From positions 248,001-312,000 of the forward strand of contig NZ_AUBP01000001.1 of the NCBI RefSeq assembly GCF_000429305.1: a stretch of 64,000 nt of DNA, in the 5' to 3' direction. A program made the translations under genes and the position numbers. The stretch is from Desulfovibrio inopinatus DSM 10711 (GTDB lineage Bacteria; Desulfobacterota; Desulfovibrionia; Desulfovibrionales; Desulfovibrionaceae). The notes under the pieces are model-generated. The model was not told the DNA's origin, did no database searches, and worked only from the letters and a program-made list of their open reading frames with translations. This document shows positions 9,225-20,125 of this stretch, one piece after another. Every line of letters begins with the position of its first letter. Position 1 is the stretch's first letter.

Positions 9225-12200
9225 CTACTCTTCCTCGGTCTCCGTCTTCTTCAAGCCAGCCATACGCATAATGATCTTAAAGAAGACCGGCACAAAGAGG
9301 GGGGCAATGACGGTGGCGCCGAGCATGCCTCCGATAACGCCGGTTCCGATCGCGTGCCGGCTATTCGCTCCAGCGCCGGTGGAAATGGCCAGTGGCAGAC
9401 AACCGAGGATGAATGCCAATGAGGTCATGATAATGGGGCGAAAGCGCAGGCTTGCCGCTTTGAGGGCCGCTGCGTCGATACTTACCCCTTCCTTGACCTG
9501 AATCACCGCAAATTCCACGATTAGAATGGCGTTTTTTGCAGCCAACCCGATAAGAGTAACAAGCGCAATCTGAAAATAGATGTCATTCGACAAGCCACGG
9601 AAATACACCGCTAAAATGGCACCGAACAGAGCGAACGGGACGGCGAGAACTACAGCAAGTGGCAACGACCAGCGTTCGTATTGCGCAGCGAGAATGAAAA
9701 TAACCATAATGATACTCATGCCGAAGATGAGCAGAGAGGAGCCCTGCGCCGCTTTTTCCTGGTAGGCTGATCCCGACCAGGTCAGGGCATAGTCTGGGGG
9801 CAACACCTCTTTGGCCACCTGTTCCATAACCGTCAAGGCTTCAGCCGATGTGTACCCATCTGCCGGCCCGCCCATAATTTTGGCGGCCGGGAAAACGTTG
9901 AATCGTTCCATGACTTCAGGGCCGGAACTCTGTTCAATCGTCGCCAACGCGGTCAGGGGAATCATCTCACCGGTGTTTGAACGAACAAACACATCGTGCA
10001 AATCTTCAGGCCGATCGCGGAATTCGGTTTCGGATTGAATCTGCACTTTGAAGGTTCGGCCGAGCTTGTTGAAGTCGTTGACGTAATATGCGCCGAATGT
10101 CGCCTGGAGTGCGGCAAACACATCGCTGACGGGAACACCTAAGGCTTTGGCGCGCTCGCGATCAAGCTCGATATGGAATTGTGGCGTGCTTGTGCGGAAC
10201 GTGGTCGTGATGTGGCTAAGCTCTGGGCGCTTATTCGCTTCTGCCGCGAGCTTGGCGGCCATGGCTGCCAGCGTGTCAACATCGGCATCGCCACGGCTTT
10301 GGAGATATCCTTCAAAACCACCAGTTGTACTCATACCCGAAATGGCCGGGGGGTTGAATGCGAGCGTCATGGTTTTGGGGATAGACGCACCACGTCCAAA
10401 AATGCGTCCTACCAAAGCAAAGGAACTTTCGCTCTCTTTTTTGCGTTCATCCCACGGTTTGAGCGGAATAAACGATGTGCCATAGTTGGATTGGCTGGTA
10501 AACGAAAGCAGGTTCAGACCGGTAATGGAAACGATATCCAGAACCGAGGGGTCTTTGATATTCATCTTATCAAGGGTGTCGTCCGCTTCTTCCGTTGCCG
10601 GTAAGGCCGTGCCTTCGGGAAGAATGTTGAGCGCAATGACATAGCCCTGGTCTTCGTCGGGAACAAATCCACCGGGGGTTTGGGTAAAGATGTATCCCGT
10701 GGCGGCGCACAGGCCGAGAAAGAGCAGGAGGGCGATTGCCCATCGTCGCACCAGGAAGCCAACGCCTGCGGAATAGACGGAGGTGATACCGTCGAAAACC
10801 TTGTTAAACACGCGAAAGACGACATTGGGTTTGGCATGCGTCGGTTTCAGCAACATGGCGCACAATGCCGGTGTTAACGTGAGCGCGACAAGACCTGATA
10901 TGATGACCGAAACCGCAATCGTAACCGCAAACTGTTTGTACATCTGACCAGTTAAACCGCTCATGAAGGCTGTTGGGATAAAAACGGCGCACAGCACAAG
11001 GACGATAGCGATGACTGGTCCGGAGACTTCATCCATGGCCTTGGCCGTCGCTTTTCTCGGGGAGAGCTTCTCGGTGGTCATGATGCGCTCGACGTTCTCC
11101 AAGACAACGATGGCATCGTCAACGACAATTCCGATAGCCAAAACCATCCCGAACAGCGTCAAGGTATTGATGGTAAATCCTAACGCGTACATCCCGGCGA
11201 ATGTCCCCACAATGGAAACTGGGGCCGCCAGGCAGGGGATGAGTGTCGCCCTGAAGTTCTGCAGAAAGAGAAATACCACGAGAAAGACAAGGATCATGGC
11301 CTCAACGAGGGTATGCACGACTTCCTCAATGGACACACGGACAAACGTCGTTGTATCGACAGGAATTTTATAGGAGATTCCGTCGGGGAGGCGGGATTTG
11401 AGCTCCGCCAACTTGGCTCTGACAAAGTCCGCCGTCTGCAGTGCGTTGGCACCAGGAGAGAGGTAAATCCCAATGACGACCGATGGATTTTCCGTGAATT
11501 TCGTAATGGTGTTGTAATCTTTGGCCCCCAGTTCCACTCGCGCAACGTCCTTCAGTCGCAGAATGGATCCATCGGGGAGGGCGCGTAAAATGATGTTGCC
11601 GAATTCGGCCGGATCAAGAAGTCGGCCTTTGGTTGTGACCATATAGTTCATGGCCACAGGATTCTTGGGATCGGATGGTTCCGCGCCGATACGGCCGACG
11701 GCATACTGCGCATTCTGTTCAGAAATAGCATTGGCAACATCCGTCGGGGTGAGATCAAGCTGGGCCAGTTTATCCGGTCGCAGCCAGACACGCATTGAAT
11801 AGTCTTTGGCACCGAAAATGTTGGCATCACCGACACCAGGGAGACGTTTCAGTTCATCAATGATGTTCACCAGAACGTAGTTGCTCATGTAGACCGAGTT
11901 GTACCGGCCATTTGGTGAATAAAATGCGATGACCTGGAGAATGCTGGAGGACTTTTTGGTAACGGTGACGCCCTGGCGGCGCACTTCTTCCGGCAAGGAG
12001 GTCAGTGCAGCCTGGACGCGGTTGTTGACGTTGATGGTGTTTTGGTCCGGGTCAGTGCCAACGGCGAAGGTAATGCTCATTGAAAGCGTTCCGTCACCGG
12101 CGCTCGTAGAGCGCATGTACAACATGTTTTCCACCCCGTTGATCTTTTGCTCCAGGGGAGCGGCAACGGTGGAGGCAATGACTTCTGGACTGGCCCCTGG

Positions 12201-12350
12201 ATAGACGGCCGCAACATTGACCTCAGGAGGAACAATCTCAGGATATTGTGCAATGGGTAAGGATGTCATGGCTGCCGCCCCAGCCAAAAGAATGACCAGG
12301 GAGATGACCATGGAAAAAACAGGGCGACCCAGAAAAAAACGGGAAATCAT
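9225..12350 (-). CDS. RND (HAE1/AcrB-like) multidrug efflux inner-membrane pump
   Basis: Proton-driven trimeric inner-membrane transporter that captures hydrophobic drugs or solvents in the periplasm and passes them to an outer-membrane channel. Its 1041 residues match AcrB/MexB length, beginning with MISRFFLGRPVFSMVIS and TM1. The proton-relay residues are present: the Asp pair in GIVVDDAIVVLENV (about 407/408) and the Lys in GLAAKNAILIVEFA (about 940). Its ATG overlaps the adaptor stop by 4 nt, so the two are translationally coupled. No TolC-like channel is encoded in this operon, so the outer-membrane partner must lie elsewhere. Confidence 0.96.
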   Translation of the reverse strand: MISRFFLGRPVFSMVISLVILLAGAAAMTSLPIAQYPEIVPPEVNVAAVYPGASPEVIASTVAAPLEQKINGVENMLYMRSTSAGDGTLSMSITFAVGTDPDQNTINVNNRVQAALTSLPEEVRRQGVTVTKKSSSILQVIAFYSPNGRYNSVYMSNYVLVNIIDELKRLPGVGDANIFGAKDYSMRVWLRPDKLAQLDLTPTDVANAISEQNAQYAVGRIGAEPSDPKNPVAMNYMVTTKGRLLDPAEFGNIILRALPDGSILRLKDVARVELGAKDYNTITKFTENPSVVIGIYLSPGANALQTADFVRAKLAELKSRLPDGISYKIPVDTTTFVRVSIEEVVHTLVEAMILVFLVVFLFLQNFRATLIPCLAAPVSIVGTFAGMYALGFTINTLTLFGMVLAIGIVVDDAIVVLENVERIMTTEKLSPRKATAKAMDEVSGPVIAIVLVLCAVFIPTAFMSGLTGQMYKQFAVTIAVSVIISGLVALTLTPALCAMLLKPTHAKPNVVFRVFNKVFDGITSVYSAGVGFLVRRWAIALLLFLGLCAATGYIFTQTPGGFVPDEDQGYVIALNILPEGTALPATEEADDTLDKMNIKDPSVLDIVSITGLNLLSFTSQSNYGTSFIPLKPWDERKKESESSFALVGRIFGRGASIPKTMTLAFNPPAISGMSTTGGFEGYLQSRGDADVDTLAAMAAKLAAEANKRPELSHITTTFRTSTPQFHIELDRERAKALGVPVSDVFAALQATFGAYYVNDFNKLGRTFKVQIQSETEFRDRPEDLHDVFVRSNTGEMIPLTALATIEQSSGPEVMERFNVFPAAKIMGGPADGYTSAEALTVMEQVAKEVLPPDYALTWSGSAYQEKAAQGSSLLIFGMSIIMVIFILAAQYERWSLPLAVVLAVPFALFGAILAVYFRGLSNDIYFQIALVTLIGLAAKNAILIVEFAVIQVKEGVSIDAAALKAASLRFRPIIMTSLAFILGCLPLAISTGAGANSRHAIGTGVIGGMLGATVIAPLFVPVFFKIIMRMAGLKKTETEEE

Positions 12351-13618
12351 GAACGGGCCTCCGTCGATGCCGGTGCAGGCTTCGTTTCAGAGGTGGCTGA
12401 TGTTGGTGCGGATTTCGCTTGTGGTGCTGCGGCTGCCGGGGGCGATTTCGATTCGGATTCAGCTAATTTGGGTTGGACAGTCACTCCTGGACGAACTGTA
12501 ATCACGCCCTCGGTGATAATACGGTCGCCAATGTTCAGGCCTTTTTCGACAAGATAGGTATTGCCAACGGTTTCACCGAGCGTGATCATACGGGGTTGGA
12601 CCACATTGTTGTTATCCAGAGCCCAAACCATGTTCCCCTGTTGCGTATTGAGTACCGATGTTTGCGGGATGCTTATGGCATCGACGTAATACGCGCCTTC
12701 CAGTTTCACACGAGCGAACTGACCTGGAAGCACTTCGGAATCGGGGTTCGGGAAGACGGCACGCACTTTGACGACGCCGGTCTTTTCATCCACCTGGGTG
12801 TCCGTAAAGTTAATCCGACCGGGCTCTTGGTACTCGCTGCCGTCGGGAAAAATGAGGCGAACAACGTAATCACCTTCCCCAGCTATGGCGACTTTGCCCT
12901 CGGCACGCTGGCGACGCAGTCGCATGACTTCGGGGCCGGACATGGAAAAGTGGACGTAGACCGGATCAACCTTTGCCATCGTGGTCAACAGGCTGCTATC
13001 CGTGCCGGCAACAATAAGGCTTCCCTCTGAACGGGTTTCCTGACTGGTCATACCGGAAATGGGGGCTTCAACCCGCGTCCATTCCAAGTTGAGTTCAGCT
13101 TCACGCAAGGCGCCACGTGCCTGTTCAAGGTTGGCTCGGGAAGTATCCAGCGTTGTAATGGCATCATCCAGGTCTTTGCGTGCGATGACCCCTTCTTTGT
13201 ACAGTTGTGCATATCGTCTGTGGTCGCGATCGGCTTGCCCCAATTGTGCTTCCGCTTGGTGCAAAGTGCCCTTGGCTCTGGTTAACGCGGCTTCATACGA
13301 GGCAGGGTCGATTTCAAACATGATATCGCCCTTTTTTACCGCCTTGCCTTCGACATAGTAACGGTGCAGCAATATTCCCCCAACTCGGGCGCGAATTTCG
13401 ACTTCACGTGAACCAGCCGTTTGTCCCATGAAGGATAATTCAAGTGGAATGTCGCGGGTTGCAATCGTTTCCGTCACGACTTCTGGTGGCGGCGCTTGTT
13501 TTTTGCCAACCTCTTTATCCTGGCTCGCTCCTTCACTCGCGCAGGCAGTCAAAGCGCAACCAAGGCACAGCAGCAGGATAAAACGAAAGAATTGCTGGAA
13601 GTGAGATGAAACCAACAT
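12347..13618 (-). CDS. RND efflux periplasmic adaptor lipoprotein (MFP, AcrA/MexA-like)
   Basis: Periplasmic membrane-fusion protein joining the RND pump to an outer-membrane channel. It has a lipoprotein signal with lipobox LTAC (Cys26), a biotinyl-lipoyl-like half (about 75-100), an alpha-helical hairpin (about 110-175), the second lipoyl half, and beta-barrel and membrane-proximal domains. The C-terminal 40 residues are an Ala/Pro/Ser/Lys-rich tail typical of unstructured extensions. GGAGG lies just upstream of the ATG. It is the middle gene of a TetR-adaptor-pump operon. Confidence 0.95.
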   Translation of the reverse strand: MLVSSHFQQFFRFILLLCLGCALTACASEGASQDKEVGKKQAPPPEVVTETIATRDIPLELSFMGQTAGSREVEIRARVGGILLHRYYVEGKAVKKGDIMFEIDPASYEAALTRAKGTLHQAEAQLGQADRDHRRYAQLYKEGVIARKDLDDAITTLDTSRANLEQARGALREAELNLEWTRVEAPISGMTSQETRSEGSLIVAGTDSSLLTTMAKVDPVYVHFSMSGPEVMRLRRQRAEGKVAIAGEGDYVVRLIFPDGSEYQEPGRINFTDTQVDEKTGVVKVRAVFPNPDSEVLPGQFARVKLEGAYYVDAISIPQTSVLNTQQGNMVWALDNNNVVQPRMITLGETVGNTYLVEKGLNIGDRIITEGVITVRPGVTVQPKLAESESKSPPAAAAPQAKSAPTSATSETKPAPASTEARS

Positions 13619-13713
13619 AGAAACCTCCGGTACGTATTTTTGGCAGGTTATGTTTTTTTTGAAATGGAAGGCCCAGGTGAACGACCGTTTACTTTTGGGG
13701 TAAAAAAAAGAAG

Positions 13714-14301
13714 TTAGGTTGAGACGGCTTTTGAAAACAATGTCCAGCTTGCTTGCGATTGTTTGCTGAGGTCGAGAGGTTTGTGATGGCTGAACAGTAG
13801 ATCCGGAGTGATAAGCAGTCCGATATAGTGGATAAATAATTCCTCGTGAGATATATCGTTGCGTATTATCGTCGCCGATTGCCCCTCTTGGAGAATTTCG
13901 ATAATGATATTACGAATTGCGTCGTGAAATTCGTCAATGGCATCAGCTATTTTCAATTCCTTGAAGCGAACATGTTCCGAGATAAAGATCGGGAGTGCCG
14001 ACCGACCCGCTCGAACAAGGTCTATGTATGCGAAATAAAAAAACTTCAGAGCCTCTAAAGCGTTTTCTTTTTGTCTGGCTTCTTTCATGAGCACGAAAAG
14101 AACACTGAAATGGTCTTCAAGAACGGCAAGAAGAATATCGGATTTTCCTTTGTAATGTCGGTAGAGTGCTGGTGCAGAAAAACCGACTTTTTGCGCGACT
14201 TTGCGTACCGTGACACCACTGACGCCCTCGTTAAAAATGATTGATAAGGCTGCATCGGCAATTTGCTCTCGACGTACTTCTGTCTCAAAACGTTTTTGCA
14301 T
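13714..14301 (-). CDS. TetR/AcrR-family transcriptional repressor
   Basis: Regulator of 195 aa. The N-terminal TetR helix-turn-helix runs over about residues 10-57 (IADAALSIIFNEGVSG, APALYRHYKGK), followed by a ligand-binding helical domain of no recognised subclass. It is the first gene of the operon and lies 95 nt upstream of the RND adaptor on the same strand. By analogy with AcrR-type regulators it probably represses this efflux operon and itself; that is inference. A short dyad lies immediately before its start codon. Confidence 0.9.
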   Translation of the reverse strand: MQKRFETEVRREQIADAALSIIFNEGVSGVTVRKVAQKVGFSAPALYRHYKGKSDILLAVLEDHFSVLFVLMKEARQKENALEALKFFYFAYIDLVRAGRSALPIFISEHVRFKELKIADAIDEFHDAIRNIIIEILQEGQSATIIRNDISHEELFIHYIGLLITPDLLFSHHKPLDLSKQSQASWTLFSKAVST

Positions 14302-14309
14302 GCCTTTAA

Positions 14310-14323
14310 TTAACGCTTGTTAA
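14310..14323. promoter_or_regulatory. candidate TetR operator dyad
   Basis: TTAAC-gctt-GTTAA dyad 9 nt upstream of the tetR start codon, next to a second AT palindrome. The position suits autoregulation. The arms are short, so this is tentative. Confidence 0.3.
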
Positions 14324-14600
14324 CATGTGAGTCAAGAGTATTTTACTGTCTGGGGAAGAAGAGGAGATTGTTGATAACCTATAAAAATACAATACGTATG
14401 GCTCTGTGTCGAGTGCGACAAATCGTACTGTTAAATTGATTTAATCAAAAATGTGCCATAAGGCTTAAGTATTATTGGGATTATCGTTGGATATTGTATA
14501 GTAGGGTGGACATAAATGCCGACCTCTCGACCGACATCTTGACCTGCAATACCTTCCTGTGGAAATCTCCGCCTTCATATTTCACTGAAAAGGAATGCAT

Positions 14601-15101
14601 ATGACTGAATCATGTCCTTGTGGCTCGGGTGCGGAGTTTGCTTCGTGCTGCGGCCCTCTTCTTGCGGGTGAGACGACTGGAACAACGGCGGAAGCCGTTA
14701 TGCGCTCTCGCTACTCTGCCTTTGTGAAAAGCAACCTTGAACATCTCGTACGTACGGTCGATCTCCCGTTACGAAAGGAAATGGCCGAGGAAGATATTGA
14801 TGAATGGAACAAAGGCGTCGTCTGGAAGGGCCTGACTGTTCTCAAAACAAAGGCTGGTGGCCCTGGTGACGCGTCCGGTATAGTGGAGTTCGTCGTTCGG
14901 TTTGAAAAAGACGGCGAAGCCAAAGGCATTCACGAAAAAGCCCGTTTTAAAAAACGTCAAGGTGTTTGGCTTTATGTCGATGGGACGACCAAGTATCTTG
15001 ACGAATCGACGCCGACCGCTCCGGTCAGCAGTGTGAAAGTTGGTCGGAACGATCCGTGTCCGTGTGGAAGCGGGAAGAAATATAAAAAGTGTTGCGGATA
15101 G
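14601..15101 (+). CDS. YchJ-like (UPF0225) SEC-C zinc-motif protein
   Basis: Small protein with two SEC-C metal-binding motifs, CPCGSG-x6-CC at the extreme N-terminus and [17 protein letters not shown] at the C-terminus, flanking a YchJ/NTF2-like core with the RSRYSAFVK signature. This is the usual UPF0225 arrangement. Its biochemical role is unknown; SEC-C motifs bind zinc and can contact SecB or ribosomes. The ATG at 14601 is preferred over the ATG two codons upstream because the AAGG ribosome-binding site is correctly spaced only for the second. Confidence 0.9.
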   Translation: MTESCPCGSGAEFASCCGPLLAGETTGTTAEAVMRSRYSAFVKSNLEHLVRTVDLPLRKEMAEEDIDEWNKGVVWKGLTVLKTKAGGPGDASGIVEFVVRFEKDGEAKGIHEKARFKKRQGVWLYVDGTTKYLDESTPTAPVSSVKVGRNDPCPCGSGKKYKKCCG

Positions 15102-15179
15102 GTGAAGCCGCCGTTGCAACTGTTACCGCCATAAGCGAAAGACTACGCAGAGAATTCTCTCTGCAGTTTGCATAACAAA

Positions 15180-15212
15180 GGCGGCTGGAGATAACGATCC
15201 TCCCCAGCCGCC
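15180..15212 (-). terminator. terminator of the acs operon
   Basis: A perfect 9-bp GC-rich stem (GGCGGCTGG 15180-15188 with its complement 15204-15212). On the minus strand the sequence after the stem is T-rich. It lies 32 nt downstream of the acs stop codon. Confidence 0.65.
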
Positions 15213-15244
15213 GAAAGCAAGAGCTCTTTGCTTTGTTCGTTCTC

Positions 15245-17221
15245 TTAACTCATCAACTCTTCCTTCCCTTCGATGAGATCCGTAATGACGGACGGATCGG
15301 CCAGGGTGGAGGTATCGCCGAAGTTCGATGTTTCACCGGTGGTGATTTTTCGCAGCACGCGGCGCATGATTTTGCCTGAGCGTGTTTTGGGCAGTCCCAA
15401 AGCGAACTGAATGACTTCCGGGGTCGCGATGGGGCCGATTTCTTGGCGAACATGCATTTTCAGTTCTTTACGCAGCTCGTCAGACTCATCAATATCAGCT
15501 TTCAGCGTGACATAGACGTAAATCGCCTGCCCTTTAACCTGGTGGGGCATACCGACACAAGCAGCTTCGGCAACGGCCGGGTGGGAAACAAGGGCAGATT
15601 CGATTTCCGCTGTGCCCAGTCGGTGACCGGAAACGTTGACCACGTCATCGGCGCGACCTTGAATCCAGAAATAGCCGCTTTTATCACATCGTGCCACATC
15701 GCCAGCTTCGTACATGCCGGGAAAGCGTTCAAAATAGGTCGATTTGTAGCGAGCTGGGTCGCCGAACACCATGCGCAACATACCGGGCCACGGTTTGCGG
15801 ATGACAAGCAGGCCGCCTTCGTTGGGTTCCGTTGCTTCGCCTTCGGCTGTCAGAATGGCTGCGTCGATACCGGGCAAGGGTTTGGTGGCCGAACCCGGTT
15901 TCAGCGGTGTCGCATAGGGCAGCGCCGAAATCATGATGCCGCCGGTTTCTGTTTGCCACCAGGTATCGACAACAGGCAGATTTCCGGAACCGATGTGATC
16001 ATGGTACCACATCCACGCTTCAGGGTTGATCGGCTCACCCACCGAACCGAGAATACGCAGTGAGGACATGTCGTTTTTCTCTGTCCATTCCACGCCTTCA
16101 CGCATGAGTGCGCGGATGACAGTGGGAGCGGTGTAAAAGATGGATACCTTGAATTTTTCGACAATCTGCCAAAAACGATCAGGATGAGGATAGGACGGCA
16201 CGCCTTCAAACATGATGGACGTTGCACCAAGCGCCAAGGGACCGTACACGATATACGTATGTCCGGTGATCCATCCGCAGTCGGCCGTACACCAGTACAT
16301 ATCATCTTCGCGCAAGTCGAAAACCCATTGTGTCGTATGCGCGGCATAAGTGAGATAACCACCTGTGGTATGCACGACGCCTTTGGGTTTTCCGGTCGAT
16401 CCTGACGTATATAAAATGAAGAGCGTATCTTCCGACTCCACTTCTTCGTAGGCGCATTCCGGGGAAGCTGCCGCCATGACATCGTCCCACCATTCATCGC
16501 GGCCTTCTGTCATGATGACATCGTTGCCACCACGTTTGACGACGATATTGCTTGTCACAGTCGGGCACCCGTTGCTCAGGGCTTCGTCAACGTTTTTCTT
16601 GAGCGGAATGATTTTGCCGGCACGCAACACAGCATCGGCGGTCACAAGTACCTTGGCTTCACAATCTTCAATACGGCTTTGCAGGCTATGTGACGAGAAT
16701 CCAGCAAAGACTACACTATGTATGGCTCCGATGCGAGCGCAGGCGAGCATCGCCATGGCCAATTCGGGAACCATGGGTAAGTAAAGAGCAACGCGATCGC
16801 CTTTCTGTACCCCTTTGGATTTGAGCACATTGGCAAATTTGCAGACTTCGGCATGCAGCTCTTTGTAGCTGATATGACGGACGTCTTCGTCGGGCTCGCC
16901 CTGCCAGAGAATGGCGGTTTTATCACCGCGGGTCTCAAGGTGGCGATCCAGGCAGTTATAGGCCGCATTGAGTGTGCCGCCGGAGAACCATTTGATTTCA
17001 GGCTTGTCCATATCTGCTTCAAGAACGGTATCCCATTCCTTGAACCATGTGAGAAGCGCTTCGCTGCGTTCTGCCCAGAATCCTTCGGGGTCGTCTATGG
17101 ATCGCTTGTAGATGGCTTCATATTCATCCATGCTTTTGACGTGCGCCCCGGCTTTGAGCTCCGTAGGCGGCTCGAAGGTTCTTCCTTCTTTCATCAGACT
17201 TTCAATACGATCTTCAGACAT
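15245..17221 (-). CDS. acs: acetyl-CoA synthetase (AMP-forming)
   Basis: Converts acetate, ATP and CoA to acetyl-CoA, AMP and PPi in the cytoplasm. The 658 residues match the family. The ATP-binding P-loop [11 protein letters not shown] is canonical, WWQTETGG is present (the tryptophan limits the acyl pocket to acetate), and the C-terminal [11 protein letters not shown] carries the catalytic lysine that protein acetyltransferases modify in this family. It is second in a tandem pair, 23 nt downstream of a related synthetase, so the two are probably co-transcribed. In a sulfate reducer it would assimilate or recycle acetate. Confidence 0.96.
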   Translation of the reverse strand: MSEDRIESLMKEGRTFEPPTELKAGAHVKSMDEYEAIYKRSIDDPEGFWAERSEALLTWFKEWDTVLEADMDKPEIKWFSGGTLNAAYNCLDRHLETRGDKTAILWQGEPDEDVRHISYKELHAEVCKFANVLKSKGVQKGDRVALYLPMVPELAMAMLACARIGAIHSVVFAGFSSHSLQSRIEDCEAKVLVTADAVLRAGKIIPLKKNVDEALSNGCPTVTSNIVVKRGGNDVIMTEGRDEWWDDVMAAASPECAYEEVESEDTLFILYTSGSTGKPKGVVHTTGGYLTYAAHTTQWVFDLREDDMYWCTADCGWITGHTYIVYGPLALGATSIMFEGVPSYPHPDRFWQIVEKFKVSIFYTAPTVIRALMREGVEWTEKNDMSSLRILGSVGEPINPEAWMWYHDHIGSGNLPVVDTWWQTETGGIMISALPYATPLKPGSATKPLPGIDAAILTAEGEATEPNEGGLLVIRKPWPGMLRMVFGDPARYKSTYFERFPGMYEAGDVARCDKSGYFWIQGRADDVVNVSGHRLGTAEIESALVSHPAVAEAACVGMPHQVKGQAIYVYVTLKADIDESDELRKELKMHVRQEIGPIATPEVIQFALGLPKTRSGKIMRRVLRKITTGETSNFGDTSTLADPSVITDLIEGKEELMS

Positions 17222-17244
17222 AGCGCTCCCTCGTTGTTTGATCG

Positions 17245-19206
17245 TTATTCCTCAGGCATCAAAGGCCTGTCGGGATCGTTTTCCTCCAGAGTGGACAGAT
17301 CGCCCACTTCCTGGCCGAGTTCCTGTGCGCGCAACACGCGACGCAGGATTTTACCGCTGCGTGTGCGCGGCAGTGTTTCAACGAGCTCCACAGCCTTGAT
17401 GGAGGCTACAGGCCCGAGTTCACGTCGAACATGGTCTTTCAGTGTTACAATGAGTTCTTCGCGGCTGGCGAAAACATCCTGCCAGCCTGCAGCCGGTACG
17501 ATAAACGCTTTGGCCGCTTCGCCTTTCACAGCGTCGGGAATCCCGATGACAGCGGCTTCGTCGGCAAATTTATGCGCAACCAGGGCACTTTCGAATTCGG
17601 CTGTTCCCAGGCGATGCCCGGCAATATTCAAGACATCGTCTGCACGCCCTTGAATCCAGAAAAAGCCGTCTTCATCTTTCCTCGCGACGTCTCCGGCGAA
17701 ATACATGCCGGGGATTTTCGTCCAGTAGGCATCTTTATAGGCATCTTCGTCGCCAAGAAGACCCGACAACATGCCTGGCCAAGGCTTTTTGATGACAAGA
17801 TAGCCGCCTTTTCCCGGGGGGACGGGGTTCCCTTTGCCGTCAACGACATCCGCTTCTATACCGGGAAGAGGACGTCCGACCGATCCGGGTTTGAGCAGTG
17901 ATATGGGCAATGGCGCAATCATGAACATACCGGTTTCGGTCTGCCACCAAGTGTCGAGCAACGGACATTCGCCGCGGCCGACATGTTTATGAAACCAGAC
18001 CCATACTTCGGGGCTTATTGGTTCCCCCACCGTTCCGAGCAATCGCAATGTGTGCAGGTCATGACGCTGGGGATAGCGCGAGCCGTAACGCATCAACATG
18101 CGGATGAGGGTCGGTGTCGCATACAAGGTCGTGACACCATGACGTTCCACCATATCCCAGAGACGGTCAGCCTGTGGGTAGAGCGGGTGTCCTTCGTACA
18201 TGACGATGGATGCCCCGGTCAGCAGTGGGCCATACACAAGATAGCTGTGTCCGGTGACCCAACCAGGATCGGCTGTACACCAAAATATATCAGTCGGCTT
18301 GATATCAAAGACCCAGGACAAGCTGCGATTGACCCCGACCATATATCCGCCATGCGAATGGACTATTCCCTTGGGAGTTCCCGTTGCTCCCGAGCTGTAC
18401 AAAAGAAACAAGGGATCGTTTGCATCCATGACTTCTGTCAGGGCTTCGGGACGCTCTTGACGAACGAGATCTTCATAACGCAAATCGCGCGGTTCGCTCA
18501 TTTCCACATCAATACCGGCCCGTCGGACGACAATGACGGTATCGGGGCACTGCGCCGAGCAGTCGATTAACGCTTCGTCGACAATGGTTTTGAGGTTCAT
18601 GACGCGGCCGTTGCGATAAAATCCATCGACGGTAATGACCAATTTGGCTTTTGCATCGATGATACGCGAACGAAGTGCCTTGGCTGAAAACCCCCCGAAA
18701 ACAACGGTATGCACGGCCCCGATTTTTGCCGCAGCCAGCATACTGACGACTGTTTCGGGAATGGACGGCATGTATATGACGACCTTATCCCCTTTGCCGA
18801 CGCCGAGCGAACGCATTGCATTCGCGAAACGGTTTACCTCGCGATAAAGCTCGTAATAGGTAAATTTGCGGATATCTCCGGGTTCACCTTCCCATAACAG
18901 TGCCAATTTGTTTTTGACAGCGGTGTCCACATGCCGGTCCAGAGCGTTGTACACAATGTTGCACTGGGCTCCGACAAACCAGCGATAAAACGGTGCATGT
19001 GTCTCATCAAGCACCGTATCCCATTTTTTGAACCAGGCAAGCTCAAGTGCGGCGCGTTCCCAATAGACCAATGGATTGTCGTCGGCCACTTTGAGCGATG
19101 CTGCATATTCTTCCGGCCCGACGTTGGCACCGACCACCAGTCTTGACGGGGGACGAAACACCCGTTCTTCTTTGAGCAAGGCATCCAGTTCTTCAGTTCG
19201 AGCCAT
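17245..19206 (-). CDS. acetyl/propionyl-CoA synthetase paralogue (AMP-forming)
   Basis: ANL-superfamily acyl-CoA synthetase, 653 aa, clearly homologous along its length to the downstream acs. The core motifs [20 protein letters not shown] and [14 protein letters not shown] are present. The nucleotide P-loop departs from consensus: [11 protein letters not shown] in place of [11 protein letters not shown], with the final Lys kept. This may alter ATP binding or kinetics, or mark a different acyl preference such as propionate; the WWQTE tryptophan argues for a short substrate. It is the first gene of the pair. Annotation as acs is equally defensible. Confidence 0.88.
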   Translation of the reverse strand: MARTEELDALLKEERVFRPPSRLVVGANVGPEEYAASLKVADDNPLVYWERAALELAWFKKWDTVLDETHAPFYRWFVGAQCNIVYNALDRHVDTAVKNKLALLWEGEPGDIRKFTYYELYREVNRFANAMRSLGVGKGDKVVIYMPSIPETVVSMLAAAKIGAVHTVVFGGFSAKALRSRIIDAKAKLVITVDGFYRNGRVMNLKTIVDEALIDCSAQCPDTVIVVRRAGIDVEMSEPRDLRYEDLVRQERPEALTEVMDANDPLFLLYSSGATGTPKGIVHSHGGYMVGVNRSLSWVFDIKPTDIFWCTADPGWVTGHSYLVYGPLLTGASIVMYEGHPLYPQADRLWDMVERHGVTTLYATPTLIRMLMRYGSRYPQRHDLHTLRLLGTVGEPISPEVWVWFHKHVGRGECPLLDTWWQTETGMFMIAPLPISLLKPGSVGRPLPGIEADVVDGKGNPVPPGKGGYLVIKKPWPGMLSGLLGDEDAYKDAYWTKIPGMYFAGDVARKDEDGFFWIQGRADDVLNIAGHRLGTAEFESALVAHKFADEAAVIGIPDAVKGEAAKAFIVPAAGWQDVFASREELIVTLKDHVRRELGPVASIKAVELVETLPRTRSGKILRRVLRAQELGQEVGDLSTLEENDPDRPLMPEE

Positions 19207-19396
19207 ACGGCGTCCTGCCTTCCGTCATTTTCGGATCGCCCCCGATCCCAAAACGATTTGAGTTTACCCCCTGGCCATGCCGAGGATGTGATGTGTGGGA
19301 TGTCCACCCAAGAGTATCAAAATCCTCGCGTCCGACAACCTGTATATATCGTTATGAGAAAAAGTGGGGATCTTTTTCGGCAAACGGTCGTTGCGA

Positions 19397-19432
19397 ATCG
19401 GTGAACGGTAAAAAATATCATCGGTGAACGGT
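19397..19432. repeat. pair of 13-bp direct repeats at the end of the AlkD-like gene
   Basis: ATCGGTGAACGGT occurs at 19397-19409 and again at 19420-19432, the second copy covering the last codons of the AlkD-like gene. It looks like a small local duplication. No function is suggested. Confidence 0.6.
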
Positions 19433-20110
19433 GAGGGGGTATCGTGAGAGGTGTTTCAGGGCTTCACGTTGCGATAAAGGGGCGAGGAGCGTTGCATGCT
19501 CGGCAACGAATTTGAGAACATACTGTGGATCTGTTCGAGCATATTGCCTGAGCACCCAGCCGATAGCTTTTTGGATGAAGAATTCTTTTTCGTGTGCGAG
19601 TTTACGTATTGTGCGTTCAAGCAGTGGCACGTTGGTACGGTCTTGATGTTTGAGATGGACGAGGAGAGAAGCCCTTCGAACCCAGAGTCCCGGTGCGCCC
19701 GCCCATACTTCGACCGTCGGTTCGAATGTGCGTTGATCAAGAAGAATCATGCCGACAATTCGCGTCGCCAGCCAGTCGAGTGTATCCCAATGGGATGCCG
19801 TATTGACAAGATCTTCATATAAATTCCAACTCTGCGCATCGTAAAACGCTTTGGTCTCTTCGGCAACGTGCAAGGCGAGGTACATGTGCTCACGGTGGCT
19901 TCCTGCCCATAAGGTACGGATTGTTTGTTCATATTCGTCGCGACTGGTTATGGGAAAGGATTTTTGCGCCTGTTTGAATATAGCTTTTCGTTGTGGTGTT
20001 TTGATCCCGAAAAATGGTTGATCCGTCTTCATATACCGTTGCATCGCGGCGGCATCCACGGGATTGGCAGCCCGAGTGAGTTCATCGTTAAGATATTCCA
20101 CCAGTCCCAT
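19418..20110 (-). CDS. AlkD-like DNA alkylation repair glycosylase
   Basis: HEAT-repeat DNA glycosylase that removes 3- or 7-alkylated purines without base flipping. 230 aa, the normal AlkD length. Signature elements are FFGIKTPQRK near the N-terminus, HWDTLDWLA (the Trp and Asp that contact DNA in Bacillus cereus AlkD) and the C-terminal FIQKAIGWVLRQYA helix. It lies 15 nt downstream of the C10 peptidase and 211 nt upstream of the acs pair, all on the minus strand. The pairing with a secreted protease looks accidental. Confidence 0.9.
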   Translation of the reverse strand: MGLVEYLNDELTRAANPVDAAAMQRYMKTDQPFFGIKTPQRKAIFKQAQKSFPITSRDEYEQTIRTLWAGSHREHMYLALHVAEETKAFYDAQSWNLYEDLVNTASHWDTLDWLATRIVGMILLDQRTFEPTVEVWAGAPGLWVRRASLLVHLKHQDRTNVPLLERTIRKLAHEKEFFIQKAIGWVLRQYARTDPQYVLKFVAEHATLLAPLSQREALKHLSRYPLTVHR

Positions 20111-20125
20111 GGAGCCACCTCCTTT

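Noticed and set aside
15443-16063. Long open frame antisense to acs
   Set aside because: Lies wholly within a strongly conserved gene on the other strand, with no ribosome-binding site or family motif.
19397-19432. Direct repeats as an attachment site or target-site duplication
   Set aside because: They lie 10 nt apart with no element between them; a local duplication is simpler.
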